Assembly: GCA_012030715.1 (NCBI GenBank)
Contig: JAAUUJ010000019.1
Coordinates: forward strand, 1 to 38,591
Source: Synechococcaceae cyanobacterium SM2_3_1
Lineage (GTDB): Bacteria; Cyanobacteriota; Cyanobacteriia; Thermostichales; Thermostichaceae
Direction of reading: 5' to 3'
Length of the DNA stretch: 38,591 nucleotides
The notes under the pieces were generated by a model. It worked only from the letters and a program-made list of their open reading frames with translations, was not told the DNA's origin and ran no database searches. Positions within the stretch are counted from its first letter, which is position 1. Each line of letters starts with the position of its first letter. Positions 37,281-38,591 of the stretch are shown in pieces. The translations under genes were made by a program, and so were the position numbers.

Positions 37281-37469
37281 CTATAAAAAAGCAGGTGGTG
37301 AACCTGCTGTGGAAGAGTTGGGGTTGGAACCTGGCGGATCATGATCCTTGCGGAGGCGTTGGATCAGGGTACGGTTGCGTTTGTCGATCTGGCGTTTGCG
37401 GGCACTACCGCCTTTGCCTTTGTAGTTTCTCCCCTGGTGACGAGGAGATTCATGAGATTTAAGTCGCAT
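37281..37469 (-). CDS. Small, highly basic protein of unknown function
   Basis: 62 residues. SHESPRHQGRNYKGKGGSAR, then KRQIDKRNRTLIQRLRKDHD: many Arg and Lys, likely nucleic-acid binding or disordered. AGGAGG seven bases before the ATG at 37469 is one of the best ribosome sites in the window. Its last codons form the stem-loop of a terminator. No family recognised. Confidence 0.55.
   Translation of the reverse strand: MRLKSHESPRHQGRNYKGKGGSARKRQIDKRNRTLIQRLRKDHDPPGSNPNSSTAGSPPAFL
37285..37307 (-). terminator. Rho-independent terminator
   Basis: On the minus strand GCAGGT (37307-37302) and ACCTGC (37296-37291) form a six-pair stem with a five-base loop, followed directly by six T (37290-37285). 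It overlaps the last codons of the small basic protein and separates it from the toxin gene. Confidence 0.75.
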
Positions 37470-37531
37470 CGATCCTCCTGAATGAAATCTCTATCTCATC
37501 TTAACCCATACGCATTCTCAGTATCTGCTGT

Positions 37532-38069
37532 ATGCTAGAAGTCGTCTGCACATGGCACCCGAGATTACCACTAATGGCAGCAGAAGTCGCTGCAAAAACA
37601 GATTGGATCATCCTGCTACAAACCATGCTCAATCTGGCCAGTCCTCTGGGAGTATTGGCAACCGTCCTGATCAGCTACTGGTGGGGGAAAACTCGCCTCC
37701 AGAATTCGGAACGGGAGCTTCAGTCCCTAAAGGATTCTCTCTCCACTCAGGTCACTGCCTTGCGAAAGCAGATCCAGACGCTGGAAGCCATTACTCCTGG
37801 ACAGATCCTGGAGCAGTACCGTACCACCATTGATCTGATCAACAACACGACTCAGGATCAGATCCAAACACTGCCAAACCCGCACATTAGAGCACCTCTC
37901 CCAGGAAGCGCTGGTGCAGCAGCATTTTTACAAAATTCTGTCAGATGTGGCTCAGATCCGGATCCGTCAACAGCGCCAACAAAAAGAGGTCGAGGAGATG
38001 CTGGCCAATGGATCTTCAAGTTCTCCATCAGAAGAGTATCAATCCCAGTCTCTCCAGGATGAGGAATAA
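37532..38069 (+). CDS. Membrane-anchored coiled-coil protein, one frameshift
   Basis: One membrane helix (LASPLGVLATVLISYWWGK) followed by a coiled coil (LQNSERELQSLKDSLSTQVT, ALRKQIQTLEAITPGQILEQ). As read, the frame degenerates after DQIQTL into Pro/Gly-rich residues and stops at 38062. Reading one C instead of CC at 37874-37875 gives LQTRTLEHLSQEALVQQHFY and then ILSDVAQIRIRQQRQQKEVE and an acidic end at 38067-38069, clearly coiled-coil-like. About 178 residues from 37532, or 164 from ATG 37574 (MAAEVAAKTDW). Function unknown. Confidence 0.6.
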
Positions 38070-38209
38070 TACACCATATCATGTCTGAATTCTCAGGCCT
38101 TTACCTCAATCGCTTCGTTAAGGGTGCCCATAATATCTGAAATTTGTAATAGAAAATAGAAGAAGGCATTGTTGATGATATTCAGTAAATGAATACTTGT
38201 GGTTTCAAA

Positions 38210-38591
38210 ATGACAGATCCCTCTCCACCCTCAGATCTGGACACCGCCTGGAAGGAAACTCTGGATCTCTATTTCAAGTCTTTCCTTGCCTTCCTTTTTC
38301 CAGAAGCTTACGAAGTCATCAACTGGGATTTGTCAGTCGAGTTCCTGGACAAAGAATTTCAGGACTTGATCCCTGAGGCTGAAGTCGGTCGCCGCTACGC
38401 CGACAAACTGGTAAAAGCCTGGCTCAACAATGGTGAAGAAGCGTTTATCCTCATTCATGTAGAAGTCCAATCTCAGGAGGACAGTGGCTTTGCCCAGCGC
38501 ATGTTTGTCTACCACTACCGGATCTTTGACCATTACCAGAAGCGGGTGATGAGCCTGGCCGTGCTGGGCGATGAGAGGAGTAGTTGGAGAC
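38210..38591 (+). CDS. Rpn-family PD-(D/E)XK nuclease / transposase-like protein, 3' partial
   Basis: Runs off the right edge after 127 codons. MTDPSPPSDLDTAWKETLDL, then FLFPEAYEVINWDLSVEFLD, KEFQDLIPEAEVGRRYADKL, VKAW and ILIHVEVQSQED then FAQRMFVYHYRIFDHY and SLAVLGDERSSW are a close match to cyanobacterial Rpn/PDDEXK proteins. The catalytic-type residues (WD, EFLDKE, EVQ) are present. ATG 38210 gives the expected family start. It is more typical than the shorter family member at 11888. Confidence 0.88.
   Translation, partial: MTDPSPPSDLDTAWKETLDLYFKSFLAFLFPEAYEVINWDLSVEFLDKEFQDLIPEAEVGRRYADKLVKAWLNNGEEAFILIHVEVQSQEDSGFAQRMFVYHYRIFDHYQKRVMSLAVLGDERSSWR

Noticed and set aside
1-38591. tRNA, rRNA, CRISPR arrays and riboswitches
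   Set aside because: No T-loop plus CCA-type patterns, no long conserved RNA stretches and no regularly spaced repeats were seen on either strand.

Overview
The window is a piece of a cyanobacterial chromosome. The evidence is a petG gene (cytochrome b6f subunit V), a pantothenate synthetase–cytidylate kinase fusion (PanC-Cmk), a ThyA protein with a DUF4346 tail, a DesA-type acyl-lipid desaturase, a YggT protein and several cyanobacteria-type membrane or secreted proteins. I see no rRNA, tRNA or CRISPR array. GATC tetranucleotides are very dense (15 in the first 600 bases by hand count), yet I saw no full HIP1 octamer (GCGATCGC).

Layout. 1-4374 (+): 3' part of thyA, ruvX, ileS. 4491-7171: accessory patch with an IS3 orfA scrap, a LysR regulator and a divergent SnoaL / short-chain dehydrogenase / broken SMP-30 run. 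7351-9344: desA (+) and cysK (-), overlapping tail to tail. 9425-14852: a TPR-plus-degenerate-M48 membrane protein, an Rpn-type PD-(D/E)XK protein, a DUF58 protein and a secreted repeat protein. 14886-22329 (-): rnr, phoU, uvrC, a small basic protein, panC-cmk, petG. 22441-23564: a secreted protein and a peroxiredoxin, divergent. 23600-25974: a tnpB scrap with its right-end hairpin, a methyltransferase, and a DUF6065-like gene with a partner of unknown function. 26024-30108 (-): an envelope-related run of pgi, an LptF/G permease and an O-antigen ligase-like protein. 30222-30329: an unassigned 35-residue single-pass protein behind a strong sigma-70-type promoter. 30580-34209: VOC protein, lumenal/periplasmic FKBP, 5-formyl-THF cyclo-ligase, small membrane proteins. 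34229-35496 (-): a metal-dependent amidohydrolase. 35478-37469: an AT-richer island with a putative lipoprotein, an AHH nuclease toxin with an Imm11/DUF1629 immunity gene, and a small basic protein. 37532-38591: a membrane coiled-coil protein and the start of a second Rpn-family gene.

The most striking global feature is that at least seven conserved genes (thyA, ileS, the M48-like gene twice, rnr, pgi, the amidohydrolase, the coiled-coil gene) are split by single-base indels. Most fall in short homopolymers, and in each case one base restores a full family-length protein. I annotate each as one gene. Sequencing error is the simplest explanation, because ileS and pgi would not be expected to be lost together. 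The SMP-30 gene and the IS remnants, by contrast, look truly decayed.

The best candidates for lesser-known biology are the toxin–immunity cassette, the DUF6065-like two-gene unit, the 35-residue membrane protein and the zinc-site-less M48-like fusion.
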